Source: an uncultured Bacilli bacterium
GTDB lineage: Bacteria; Bacillota_I; Bacilli_A; RF39; UBA660
Assembly (NCBI GenBank): GCA_947584105.1
Contig: CANPWK010000009.1
Coordinates: 1 to 15,990, forward strand
Direction of reading: 5' to 3'
Length of the DNA stretch: 15,990 bases
Positions 7,201-12,850 of this stretch are shown here, piece by piece (the first letter of the stretch is position 1; each line of letters begins with the position of its first letter). A model generated the notes under the pieces. That model worked only from the letters and a program-made list of their open reading frames with translations. It was not told the DNA's origin and made no database searches. A program made the position numbers and the translations under genes.

Positions 7201-7566
7201 ATGGCACGTATTAAAGGTGTAGATATACCAAATAATAAAAGAATTGAAATTTCTTTAACTTATATATATGGTATAGGAAGAAGTTTATCAAATACAATTT
7301 TAAAAGACGCAAAAGTTGATCCAAATAAAAGAGCAGGAGAATTAAGTAATGATGAGTTAAATGCTATCCGTGAAGAAGTTAATAAATATATGACTGAGGG
7401 TGATTTAAGACGTGAAGTTAATATGAATATTAAGACTAAAATGGAAATAAATTCATATCAAGGAACTCGCCATAAAAAAGGATTACCTGTAAGAGGACAA
7501 AGAACAAATAGAAATGCTCGTACTCGTAAAGGTAGAGGAAAAGTAGTTGCTAATAAAAAGAAATAG
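7201..7566 (+). CDS. rpsM: 30S ribosomal protein S13
   Basis: S13 sits in the 30S head and contacts L5 and the P-site tRNA. The 121-residue product starts M-A-R-I-K-G-V-D-I-P-N-N-K-R. It shows the Y-I-Y-G-I-G helix-two-turn-helix region, a later Y-Q-G-x-R-H-K-K-G-L-P-V-R-G-Q-R-T-x-x-N-A-R-T-R-K-G signature, and a lysine-rich tail that reaches the tRNA. An AGGAGGT ribosome site precedes it. It begins the part of the cluster that corresponds to the alpha operon. Confidence 0.97.
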   Translation: MARIKGVDIPNNKRIEISLTYIYGIGRSLSNTILKDAKVDPNKRAGELSNDELNAIREEVNKYMTEGDLRREVNMNIKTKMEINSYQGTRHKKGLPVRGQRTNRNARTRKGRGKVVANKKK

Positions 7567-7588
7567 TTGTTAAAAGGAGGTTAGACAA

Positions 7589-7972
7589 ATGGCTTACAAA
7601 GCAAGAAAAAGGAAGATAAAGAAAACAGTACCAGAAGGCAAAGCCTTTATCCATTCCACATTCAATAATACTATAGTTACTATTAGTGATAAAGATGGTA
7701 ATGCAGTAAGTTGGGCTTCAGCTGGAACTTTAGGTTTTAAGGGAAGTAAAAAATCAACACCATTTGCAGCTGGAATGGCTGCTGAGGCTGCAGGAAAGGC
7801 TGCTGCAGATATGGGAATGAAAAAAGTTGAAGTATTTGTAAAAGGTTTAGGATCAGGTAGAGAAACAGCTATTCGTTCACTTCAAACAGCAGGTTTAGAA
7901 ATCGCATCTATAACTGATGTTACACCAATCCCACATAATGGATGTCGTCCACCAAAACGTCCTCGTGGTTAA
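7589..7972 (+). CDS. rpsK: 30S ribosomal protein S11
   Basis: S11 lies on the 30S platform and helps shape the site where mRNA and the Shine-Dalgarno helix pass. The 127 residues include H-S-T-F-N-N-T-I-V-T-I-S-D, S-A-G-x-x-G-F-K-G-S-K-K-S-T-P-F-A-A, V-F-V-K-G-L-G-S-G-R-E-T-A-I-R-S-L, and the end D-V-T-P-I-P-H-N-G-C-R-P-P-K-R-P-R-G. All of these are hallmarks of the family. An AAGGAGG ribosome site precedes the ATG. Its 3' end is close to the rpoA ribosome site. Confidence 0.97.
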   Translation: MAYKARKRKIKKTVPEGKAFIHSTFNNTIVTISDKDGNAVSWASAGTLGFKGSKKSTPFAAGMAAEAAGKAAADMGMKKVEVFVKGLGSGRETAIRSLQTAGLEIASITDVTPIPHNGCRPPKRPRG

Positions 7973-7989
7973 TAAAAGGGAGTGAGAAA

Positions 7990-8940
7990 ATGTTAAATTT
8001 TGAAAAACCAATTTATAAAATTACAGAGTATGTTGATAATAAACATTATGGAAAATTTGAATTAGAGCCTTTAGAAAGAGGTTTTGGGACTACTTTAGGT
8101 AATGCACTTAGAAGAATAATGCTTTCACATATGCCAGGTAGTGCAATTATTGCTGTAAAAATAGATGGAGTAATGCATGAGTTTCAAACTATAGATGGAA
8201 TAGTTGAAGATGTAACTACAATTGTATTAAACTTAAAAAATGTTGTTTTGAAAAATAATTCTAATGACATTGTGACATTAAAACTATTTAGTGATAAAGA
8301 AGGTATTGTAACTGCTGGAGATATTGAAGAAAATAGTGATATTGAAATAATTAATAAAGATCAAATAATTGCAACAATTGCTAAAGGTGGAAAGTTAAAC
8401 ATGGAACTTTTAGTTTCTAATGGTAGAGGATATATTACATCAAATGAAAATAAAAAATATTTAGAAGATAAAGAAATTGGCTTTATTGCTATAGATGCTA
8501 TTTATTCACCAATAGAAAGAGTAAGTTATGAAGTAGAAAATGCCCGTATTGGACAAGATGCTAATTATGATAAATTAATTATGGAAGTACATACTAATGG
8601 TTCAATTAGACCAGAAGAAGCAATGGCATTATCTGCTAGAATCATGATAGAGCATTTAAATATTATAACAGATTTAAATGAAATAGCTGATGTAACAGGA
8701 ATTATGAACGCAAAACAAGAAGATACTAAATTAAAAAAATTAGAAACTTCAATTGATGATTTAGATTTCTCTGTCCGTGCTTATAATTGTTTGAAAAGAG
8801 CAGGAGTAAATACATTAGGTGATTTAACTGCTAAATCTGAATTAGAAATGATGAAAGTTCGTAATTTAGGCAAAAAATCTTTAAAAGAAGTTATGGATAA
8901 AGTTAAAGATATGGGTCTAAAATTCCGTGAAGATGATTAA
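7990..8940 (+). CDS. rpoA: RNA polymerase alpha subunit
   Basis: Alpha dimers scaffold assembly of RNA polymerase, and their C-terminal domain contacts UP elements and activators. I start at 7990 (316 residues, M-L-N-F-E-K-P), which has AAAGGGAG at 7975-7982. The longer reading from 7942 would overlap rpsK and lacks a ribosome site. The N-terminal domain shows E-P-L-E-R-G-F-G-T-T-L-G-N-A-L-R-R-I-M-L and H-E-F-Q-T-I-D-G-I-V-E-D-V-T. The C-terminal domain starts near residue 245 and holds the L-x-x-S-V-R-A-Y-N-C-L-K-R-A-G-V-x-T-L-G-D-L helix-hairpin-helix and R-N-L-G-K-K-S-L-K-E-V. Both domains are complete. Confidence 0.97.
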   Translation: MLNFEKPIYKITEYVDNKHYGKFELEPLERGFGTTLGNALRRIMLSHMPGSAIIAVKIDGVMHEFQTIDGIVEDVTTIVLNLKNVVLKNNSNDIVTLKLFSDKEGIVTAGDIEENSDIEIINKDQIIATIAKGGKLNMELLVSNGRGYITSNENKKYLEDKEIGFIAIDAIYSPIERVSYEVENARIGQDANYDKLIMEVHTNGSIRPEEAMALSARIMIEHLNIITDLNEIADVTGIMNAKQEDTKLKKLETSIDDLDFSVRAYNCLKRAGVNTLGDLTAKSELEMMKVRNLGKKSLKEVMDKVKDMGLKFREDD

Positions 8941-8957
8941 TAGTTAGGAGGATAAAA

Positions 8958-9314
8958 ATGGCTTATAGAAAATTAGGACGTACTAATAAACATCGTAAGA
9001 GTATGCTTGCTAACTTAACTAAAGAAGTAATTATGAATGGCAAAATAGAAACAACAGAAACTAGAGCAAAAGAAGTTCGAAAATTTGTTGATAAAATGAT
9101 TTCATATGGAAAAGATGGATCTTTAGTAGCAAGAAGAAAAGCATTGGCATTTATGCATAATGATAAAATAGCTGTCAAAAAAGTATTTGATGAATTAGCT
9201 AAGAAATATGAAAATAGAAATGGTGGCTATACTAGAATTTTAAAATTAACTGAGCGTCGTGGAGATGATGCATTAATGGTTATTTTAGAACTAGTAAATG
9301 AAGATGTTAAATAA
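8958..9314 (+). CDS. rplQ: 50S ribosomal protein L17
   Basis: L17 sits near the peptide exit tunnel on the 50S subunit. The 118-residue product begins M-A-Y-R-K-L-G-R-T-N-K-H-R-K-S-M-L-A-N-L. It contains the conserved E-T-R-A-K-E-V-R-K-F-V-D-K-M-I-S-Y-G-K-D-G-S and the late R-N-G-G-Y-T-R-I-L-K-L-x-x-R-R-G-D-D-A segment. AGGAGG at 8946-8951 precedes the ATG. It closes the ribosomal cluster: its last codons and stop lie within the terminator hairpin at 9301-9325. In many Bacilli ECF transporter genes and truA follow, but here an agr module follows instead. Confidence 0.97.
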   Translation: MAYRKLGRTNKHRKSMLANLTKEVIMNGKIETTETRAKEVRKFVDKMISYGKDGSLVARRKALAFMHNDKIAVKKVFDELAKKYENRNGGYTRILKLTERRGDDALMVILELVNEDVK

Positions 9315-9325
9315 CATCTTTTTTT
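9301..9325 (+). terminator. Intrinsic terminator after rplQ
   Basis: A perfect 8-bp stem, AAGATGTT (9301-9308) with AACATCTT (9313-9320) around a four-base loop, leads into a T run ending at 9325. The rplQ TAA (9312-9314) lies in the loop and the start of the right arm, so coding sequence and terminator share bases. Confidence 0.85.
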
Positions 9326-9364
9326 CATTTATAGTCTATTTATTAATAAATTTTTTGAAAAGTA

Positions 9365-9393
9365 TTGAAATAATTGTAAAAATATGGTAATAT
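9365..9393 (+). promoter_or_regulatory. Sigma-A type promoter of the agrA-agrC pair
   Basis: TTGAAA at 9365-9370, a 17-base spacer and TAATAT at 9388-9393 form a good vegetative promoter. It lies between the rplQ terminator and the agrA-like gene, giving a leader of about 30 bases. The GGAGG of the agrA ribosome site is at 9421-9425. I saw no clear pair of AgrA-type direct repeats next to it. Confidence 0.7.
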
Positions 9394-9431
9394 AACTTCG
9401 CTTTGTAACAGATAGTTGACGGAGGAATATT

Positions 9432-10136
9432 ATGATAAATGTAATAATATGTGATGATAATAAGCATGATTTAGCAAAAATTTATAAAATAGTTGTAAAA
9501 TTTATGAATCAAAATAAATTGAAGTTTAATAAATATATATTTCAAGATTATAATGAAGAATTTATGAAAATTATAAAACAAAAAATGTCTTTCAAAATTT
9601 ATATTTTAGATATAGAGACACCATCTAGATCTGGAATTGATGTTGCTCGTGAAATACGACTTAAAGATTATAATAGTGCAATAATATTTTTAACAGGACA
9701 TAATGAATTAGGAATGGAATTATTAAAAGAAGATATATATTTTACTGCTTTTATCAACAAATTTATTGATTGTGATAAAAGACTTTCCTCATGTTTACAT
9801 AAGGCACTTAATTTAATGCATAAAAAAAGAATTTTAAAAATTCAAGATAAAAATACATTATATACTATTAATATGGACGATATTCTTTATATAACTAAAG
9901 ATAGCGTAGAAAGGAAAACAATAATTGTAACTGATTATGAGAATTTTAAAGTTAATAATTCCCTTAGTTCCATTAAAGAGATGTTAAGTGGTGAATTTGT
10001 TCAAACTCATCGTGCTTGTATTATTAATAAAGATAGAACTTGTAAAATAGACTTTTCTTCAAAATTAATTGTATTTGACAATAATCAAACAATTGATTTA
10101 TTGTCAAATACATATAGAAAAGAAGTGGTAAAATGA
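9432..10136 (+). CDS. agrA: AgrA-like LytTR response regulator
   Basis: This is a two-component regulator with an N-terminal receiver domain and a C-terminal LytTR DNA-binding domain, as in AgrA, which activates the agr regulon after phosphorylation by AgrC. In the receiver (about residues 1-125), the acidic pair D8-D9, the likely phospho-acceptor D60 (in Y-I-L-D-I-E-T-P), T87 and K110 are visible. The LytTR part (about 132-234) includes I-L-Y-I-T and F-V-Q-T-H-R-A-C-I-I-N-K, with H193 and R194 in the usual DNA-contacting segment. The 234-residue length fits AgrA. GGAGG at 9421-9425 serves the ATG at 9432. The stop TGA overlaps the kinase ATG by four bases. The symbol is given by family and context; the exact regulon is unknown. 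Confidence 0.88.
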   Translation: MINVIICDDNKHDLAKIYKIVVKFMNQNKLKFNKYIFQDYNEEFMKIIKQKMSFKIYILDIETPSRSGIDVAREIRLKDYNSAIIFLTGHNELGMELLKEDIYFTAFINKFIDCDKRLSSCLHKALNLMHKKRILKIQDKNTLYTINMDDILYITKDSVERKTIIVTDYENFKVNNSLSSIKEMLSGEFVQTHRACIINKDRTCKIDFSSKLIVFDNNQTIDLLSNTYRKEVVK

Positions 10137-11437
10137 ATATTAGTGACATTATAATATCTAGTATTATTATGAATATTGCAGAGATTATTAGTTATTATAA
10201 AATTTCAAATACAAAAATAAATACAAAAGATTTTAAAATATATTTAATATATTTATTACAGACTTTTTTAATAGTTATTAACTATGCATTTACTACTAAT
10301 GTAATAAAAGTTATAATTACTTTTTTAATTATGTTATTGACTTGTAAATTATTATTTAGGCATAAAAAAATTGTAGAATGTCTTGTTATTGTATTTGTAA
10401 GTGAACTTTTAATAATTTTTTCTGAATTTTGTTTTATGATATTAGCTAGTTTTTATTCTAAAGTTAATAATCAAGAACTAATTCAAATGGTTCAAGGAAC
10501 AGTTTTTACTAATCTCGGTATTACAATAATAATATTATTATTTTTATTTACTAATATACCAAATAAGTTGTATAAAAAAATTATGCGTTTAGTATCAAAT
10601 ATATCTTTCAATAAAATTATAATATTTTTGAGTTTTATTATTATCTGTAGTAGTTTTCTGTTTTATATATCTTATTATAATAAAAATTCATCATTTACAT
10701 TAATAGTAAATTTTATTATAATGACAGTTTATTTTATTATTGTAGTTATGATTTTGATAAAAGAGCGCAAGTATAATATTATAAACGCCAAGTATTTAAC
10801 TACTTTAAATGAATTAGAAGAATATGAAAATATTATTAACGAATTTAGAATAATAAACCATGAAAATGAAAATCAACTTAACTCAATTAAAGGTATGACT
10901 AAAAATAAAAAAGTTATTGCATATATCGATGAGATTACTAATAATAAAAATGCAGTAAATACCTTTATTTTAAAACAAGCTTTATTAATACCAACTGGAG
11001 GACTAAGAGGTTTAATATATTCTAAGTTAATTTTAATGAAAAAGTTCGATATTAAATATAATCTACACATAGATAAGAAAATAAATAGTAAGTTGATGAA
11101 GAGTGTATCTACAAAAACAATGCTAGATATATGTCAAATAATAGGAGTTTATTTAGATAACGCTATTGAAGCTGTTTCTAGTATAGATAAAAAAGAAATA
11201 TTAATTAATATTTATAAAGATGAAAATATTAATATAGAAATAATTAATAACTATCAAGGTATTTTAGATATATCAAAAATTGGCAAAGCTGGATATACAA
11301 CTAAAGAAGGAATGCATGGTTATGGATTAAATTTAGTTAATAAAATTTTAAAAGAAAATAATGATTTAACAAATGATAGAGTTATCAAACAAGATTATTT
11401 TAAGCAAAAGTTAATAATAAAAATAAAGCATTCATAA
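10133..11437 (+). CDS. agrC: AgrC-like peptide-sensing histidine kinase
   Basis: This is a membrane sensor kinase of the HPK10 type, which detects extracellular cyclic peptides and phosphorylates an AgrA partner. Residues 1 to about 210 are very hydrophobic, with roughly six or seven membrane segments, and replace a classical extracellular sensor domain. A helical linker (about 211-240) leads to the H-box, where H243 in the N-H-E-N-E-N context is the likely phosphorylated residue. The C-terminal ATPase domain has an N-box at 341-347 (L-D-N-A-I-E-A) and a G-box near 393-402 (G-M-H-G-Y-G-L-N-L-V). The start overlaps the regulator stop as ATGA, so translation is coupled. Its stop lies in the loop of the following hairpin. 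Length is 434, close to S. aureus AgrC. Confidence 0.88.
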   Translation: MNISDIIISSIIMNIAEIISYYKISNTKINTKDFKIYLIYLLQTFLIVINYAFTTNVIKVIITFLIMLLTCKLLFRHKKIVECLVIVFVSELLIIFSEFCFMILASFYSKVNNQELIQMVQGTVFTNLGITIIILLFLFTNIPNKLYKKIMRLVSNISFNKIIIFLSFIIICSSFLFYISYYNKNSSFTLIVNFIIMTVYFIIVVMILIKERKYNIINAKYLTTLNELEEYENIINEFRIINHENENQLNSIKGMTKNKKVIAYIDEITNNKNAVNTFILKQALLIPTGGLRGLIYSKLILMKKFDIKYNLHIDKKINSKLMKSVSTKTMLDICQIIGVYLDNAIEAVSSIDKKEILINIYKDENINIEIINNYQGILDISKIGKAGYTTKEGMHGYGLNLVNKILKENNDLTNDRVIKQDYFKQKLIIKIKHS

Positions 11438-11449
11438 GTGCTTTATTTT
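11420..11449. terminator. Bidirectional terminator hairpin between agrC and agrD
   Basis: AAATAAAGCA (11421-11430) pairs perfectly with TGCTTTATTT (11439-11448), extended by one A-T pair, around an eight-base loop. Read leftward it is followed by a U-rich TTATTATT stretch, so it should end agrBD transcription well. Read rightward the T-rich arm makes it a weaker terminator for agrAC. The agrC stop is in the loop, and the agrD stop is in the right arm. Confidence 0.75.
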
Positions 11450-11562
11450 ATTAAAGATTCTGGGCATTCTGGTTCATCGGCAAAGAAGAAAACACAGGCT
11501 TGACTACCAGTAGATGCGCTAGTAATTCCAATAGCAGATAAAATATTTGCTAAAAAACTCAT
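11443..11562 (-). CDS. agrD: AgrD-like autoinducing peptide precursor
   Basis: This 39-codon gene encodes a precursor that AgrB-type proteases cut and cyclise into a thiolactone signal. Residues 1-20 (M-S-F-L-A-N-I-L-S-A-I-G-I) form the usual short amphipathic membrane-anchoring helix. Residues 21-28 are Q-A-C-V-F-F-F-A, with C23 the predicted thiolactone donor. Residues 29-39, D-E-P-E-C-P-E-S-L-I-K, match the acidic DEP-x-x-P-x-x-L tail found in staphylococcal AgrD and needed for AgrB recognition. The ring is probably five residues (C23-F27) or six (C23-A28). AAAGGAGG at 11569-11576 is correctly spaced, and the gene starts 13 bases after the agrB stop. A second cysteine, C33, in the tail is unusual. 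The gene is too short for most gene callers. Confidence 0.88.
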   Translation of the reverse strand: MSFLANILSAIGITSASTGSQACVFFFADEPECPESLIK

Positions 11563-11575
11563 AACTAACCTCCTT

Positions 11576-12205
11576 TCAATTTATACTAACTTTAGTTAAA
11601 ATAGGATGATTTTTTAAATAATTAAGATAATTATTGTAAGGCTCCTTAAAAACTTTATATGTTATAGGTGAAATAAAAATATTTTCAATAATTAAGGCAA
11701 ATAAAAAACAATTTGAAATATAATTGCTATGGCATAATAAAGATATAATTAAAAACATAGTTGCACTTATTGTAGAAGTTATTTTATAAAATAATCTTCT
11801 TTTTTTGTTTATAATTGGTCTTTTTCTAGTATCAGCAGGACTATATTTTAAAATAAGTATAATATTAATAATTCCTAAGATTATTTTTATGCTAATCTTA
11901 ATTTTGATTCTCAACATTATTAATGGTAAACCGATAAAAAGTAAGATAGAAACTAAAAGACATATCCAACTTTTCTTAGCATGAATACCAAAAGCTGTTA
12001 ATCTAATTAGATTAAATACTATAAGAAATATTAGTACCTCTTTAAATATATTCATTACCAAAGCAATTAAAAATATTATCAAAGCTTTAGATAATGTCAA
12101 ATATAAACCTGTTAATCCATATTCAATTTTTACTAGAGTAGTATTATCAATATCTTTATTATTTTTTATAATATTTAGCCAATGATTTACTACTATATTC
12201 TTCAT
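11576..12205 (-). CDS. agrB: AgrB-like peptide processing cysteine protease
   Basis: AgrB is an integral membrane endopeptidase that removes the C-terminal tail of AgrD and forms the thiolactone ring. The product from the ATG at 12205 has 209 residues and several hydrophobic helices. The catalytic pair is visible as H75 and C82 in G-I-H-A-K-K-S-W-I-C, with the same seven-residue spacing as H77 and C84 of S. aureus AgrB. The family motif S-P-A-D-T-R-K-R-P-I follows at 122-131. A longer reading from 12256 is rejected: the ATG at 12205 has AGGAG at 12211-12215, and the promoter -10 at 12224-12229 would lie inside the longer version. The stop is TGA and overlaps the agrD ribosome site by one base. 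It forms a two-gene leftward operon with agrD. Confidence 0.9.
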   Translation of the reverse strand: MKNIVVNHWLNIIKNNKDIDNTTLVKIEYGLTGLYLTLSKALIIFLIALVMNIFKEVLIFLIVFNLIRLTAFGIHAKKSWICLLVSILLFIGLPLIMLRIKIKISIKIILGIINIILILKYSPADTRKRPIINKKRRLFYKITSTISATMFLIISLLCHSNYISNCFLFALIIENIFISPITYKVFKEPYNNYLNYLKNHPILTKVSIN

Positions 12206-12223
12206 ATATACTCCTATGTTTGC

Positions 12224-12252
12224 ATTATAAAAAAATTCAAAAAATAATACAA
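12224..12252 (-). promoter_or_regulatory. Promoter of agrB-agrD
   Basis: On the minus strand TTGTAT (12252-12247), a 17-base spacer and a perfect TATAAT (12229-12224) form a strong sigma-A promoter. Transcription would start near 12217, leaving a leader of only about 11 bases before agrB, just enough for its AGGAG site. This spacing fixes the agrB start at 12205. Confidence 0.75.
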
Positions 12253-12362
12253 TCATAAAATAACTAAAGAAATAAATTGAATGATTAAATATATTAAATT
12301 AATTAAAACAAAAGAAAAAAATTAAATTTATACATAAAAAAGGTAGTTTTATTCATAAAGTA

Positions 12363-12391
12363 GTGCAAAAGTAATTTCTATATTGTATAAT
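12363..12391 (+). promoter_or_regulatory. Candidate distal rightward promoter toward csp
   Basis: A perfect TATAAT lies at 12386-12391. The -35 position (GTGCAA at 12363-12368, 17-base spacing) is poor. A transcript would start near 12398, directly at the left arm of the 12399-12436 hairpin, and would give csp a leader of about 105 bases. Long structured leaders are common for cold shock protein messages. Confidence 0.4.
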
Positions 12392-12398
12392 CTAATTG

Positions 12399-12436
12399 TT
12401 TCTGTTCGAAAATTGTCGAAATTATTAGAACAGAAA
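12399..12436. repeat. 9-bp inverted repeat in the csp leader
   Basis: TTTCTGTTC (12399-12407) and GAACAGAAA (12428-12436) are perfect inverted copies around 20 bases. Nested inside is TTCGA (12405-12409) with TCGAA (12416-12420), a shorter dyad. It could be a 5' RNA hairpin if transcribed from the distal promoter, or a protein operator. It has no T run, so it is not a simple terminator. Confidence 0.7.
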
Positions 12437-12453
12437 TAAGTATTCAGTATAAT
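12425..12453 (+). promoter_or_regulatory. Candidate proximal csp promoter
   Basis: TTAGAA at 12425-12430, a 17-base spacer and a perfect TATAAT at 12448-12453 could form the main csp promoter. A second -10-like TATACT lies at 12463-12468 with only a weak -35. Both -10 candidates are embedded in the arms of the 12444-12470 dyad, so choosing between them needs a mapped transcript start. Confidence 0.45.
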
Positions 12454-12470
12454 ATTTTATGTTATACTGA
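12444..12470. promoter_or_regulatory. Palindromic operator-like dyad over the csp promoter
   Basis: TCAGTATAA (12444-12452) and TTATACTGA (12462-12470) are perfect inverted copies separated by nine bases, an 18-base centre-to-centre spacing. The dyad covers both candidate -10 boxes, the placement expected for a dimeric repressor site. It could also fold in RNA if transcription starts upstream. The cognate protein is unknown. Confidence 0.55.
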
Positions 12471-12503
12471 TATTGTAAGAGATTACTAGAAGGGAGATGT
12501 GTG

Positions 12504-12719
12504 ATGATTACAGCTAAGGTAAAGTGGTTCAATAACGAAAAGGGATTTGGCTTTATTGAATATAATGATCAAGAAGATATTTTTGTTCATTATTCAGCAA
12601 TATTATCAGAAGGTTACAAAACATTAGTTGAAGGTCAATATGTCAAATTTGATTTAGTTAGAACCGACAAAGGTTTACAAGCGAAAAATGTTATTGAATT
12701 AAAAGATGCGCTTGTCTAA
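12504..12719 (+). CDS. Cold shock domain protein
   Basis: This small single-domain nucleic-acid chaperone binds single-stranded RNA and DNA and melts RNA structure, often after cold shock or during growth transitions. The 71-residue product shows V-K-W-F-N-x-E-K-G-F-G-F-I with the RNP1 motif at about residues 15-20, and D-I-F-V-H-Y as RNP2. I start at the ATG at 12504. The GTG at 12501 is in frame, but AGGGAGA at 12491-12497 is better spaced for 12504, and the M-I-T-A-K-V-K-W start is typical of the family. It stands alone between its own upstream regulatory region and a downstream hairpin. Which csp paralogue it is (A, B, C or D) cannot be told from the sequence. Confidence 0.95.
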   Translation: MITAKVKWFNNEKGFGFIEYNDQEDIFVHYSAILSEGYKTLVEGQYVKFDLVRTDKGLQAKNVIELKDALV

Positions 12720-12720
12720 A

Positions 12721-12762
12721 CCATTTTATTATAGGTCTATAATACGTAGTATACTGAAATGG
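12721..12762 (+). other. Stem-loop right after the csp stop
   Basis: CCATTT (12721-12726) pairs with AAATGG (12757-12762). Inside, TATTATA (12727-12733) pairs with TATAATA (12738-12744) around GGTC. The right outer arm is the same AAATG that would form the terminator hairpin at 12756-12782, so the two structures exclude each other. It may be a 3' stabilising or attenuating element. Confidence 0.45.
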
Positions 12763-12782
12763 CTTTGCAGTCATTTTTCTTT
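12756..12782 (+). terminator. Probable terminator of csp
   Basis: AAATG (12757-12761) can pair with CATTT (12772-12776), helped by a short inner GC/GC pair, and is followed by a T-rich tract with a C at 12779. The stem is short, so this is a moderate call. It competes for bases with the larger stem-loop starting at 12721. Confidence 0.4.
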
Positions 12783-12798
12783 TGCTCAAAAATAATGC

Positions 12799-12827
12799 TT
12801 GAATAAAGAATGAGTAGATGTTATAAT
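12799..12827 (+). promoter_or_regulatory. Sigma-A promoter of hpf
   Basis: TTGAAT at 12799-12804, exactly 17 bases, then a perfect TATAAT at 12822-12827. Transcription would start near 12834, giving a very short leader that contains the AAAGGA site at 12836-12841 before the ATG at 12851. Confidence 0.8.
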
Positions 12828-12850
12828 AAATTTAGAAAGGATGCGATTTT

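Larger units (their letters stand above)
12253..12503. other. Non-coding regulatory region between agrB and csp
   Basis: No open frame with a ribosome site is visible on either strand. The agrB-proximal part (12253-12340) is almost pure A and T and could act as an UP-element-like or curved segment for the agrBD promoter. The csp-proximal part holds two candidate rightward promoters and two dyads, listed separately. I looked for two AgrA-like direct repeats of the LytTR type and found none that I would call; a lone TTAGTTATT on the minus strand near 12260 is too weak. Confidence 0.6.

Noticed and set aside
7942..7989. Longer RNA polymerase alpha starting at 7942
   Set aside because: It would overlap rpsK, lacks a ribosome site, and the added residues do not match the family; AAAGGGAG fits the start at 7990.
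9340..9430. AgrA-like binding repeats near the agrA promoter, such as ATAGTTGAC at 9412-9420
   Set aside because: Only a single poor match exists, it lies downstream of the promoter, and no second copy at a 20-22 base distance was found.
12206..12256. Longer AgrB with 17 extra N-terminal residues starting at 12256
   Set aside because: The extension would span a strong minus-strand promoter, and AGGAG at 12211-12215 clearly serves the ATG at 12205.
12253..12340. Small open frame or RNAIII-like hemolysin gene beside agrB
   Set aside because: The stretch is nearly pure A and T, and no start codon with a ribosome site is followed by a sensible peptide on either strand.
12405..12420. LexA/DinR-type SOS box in the csp leader (TTCGA and TCGAA arms)
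   Set aside because: The arms do not match the GAAC-N4-GTTC layout of Gram-positive SOS boxes, and the gene behind it is not an SOS gene.
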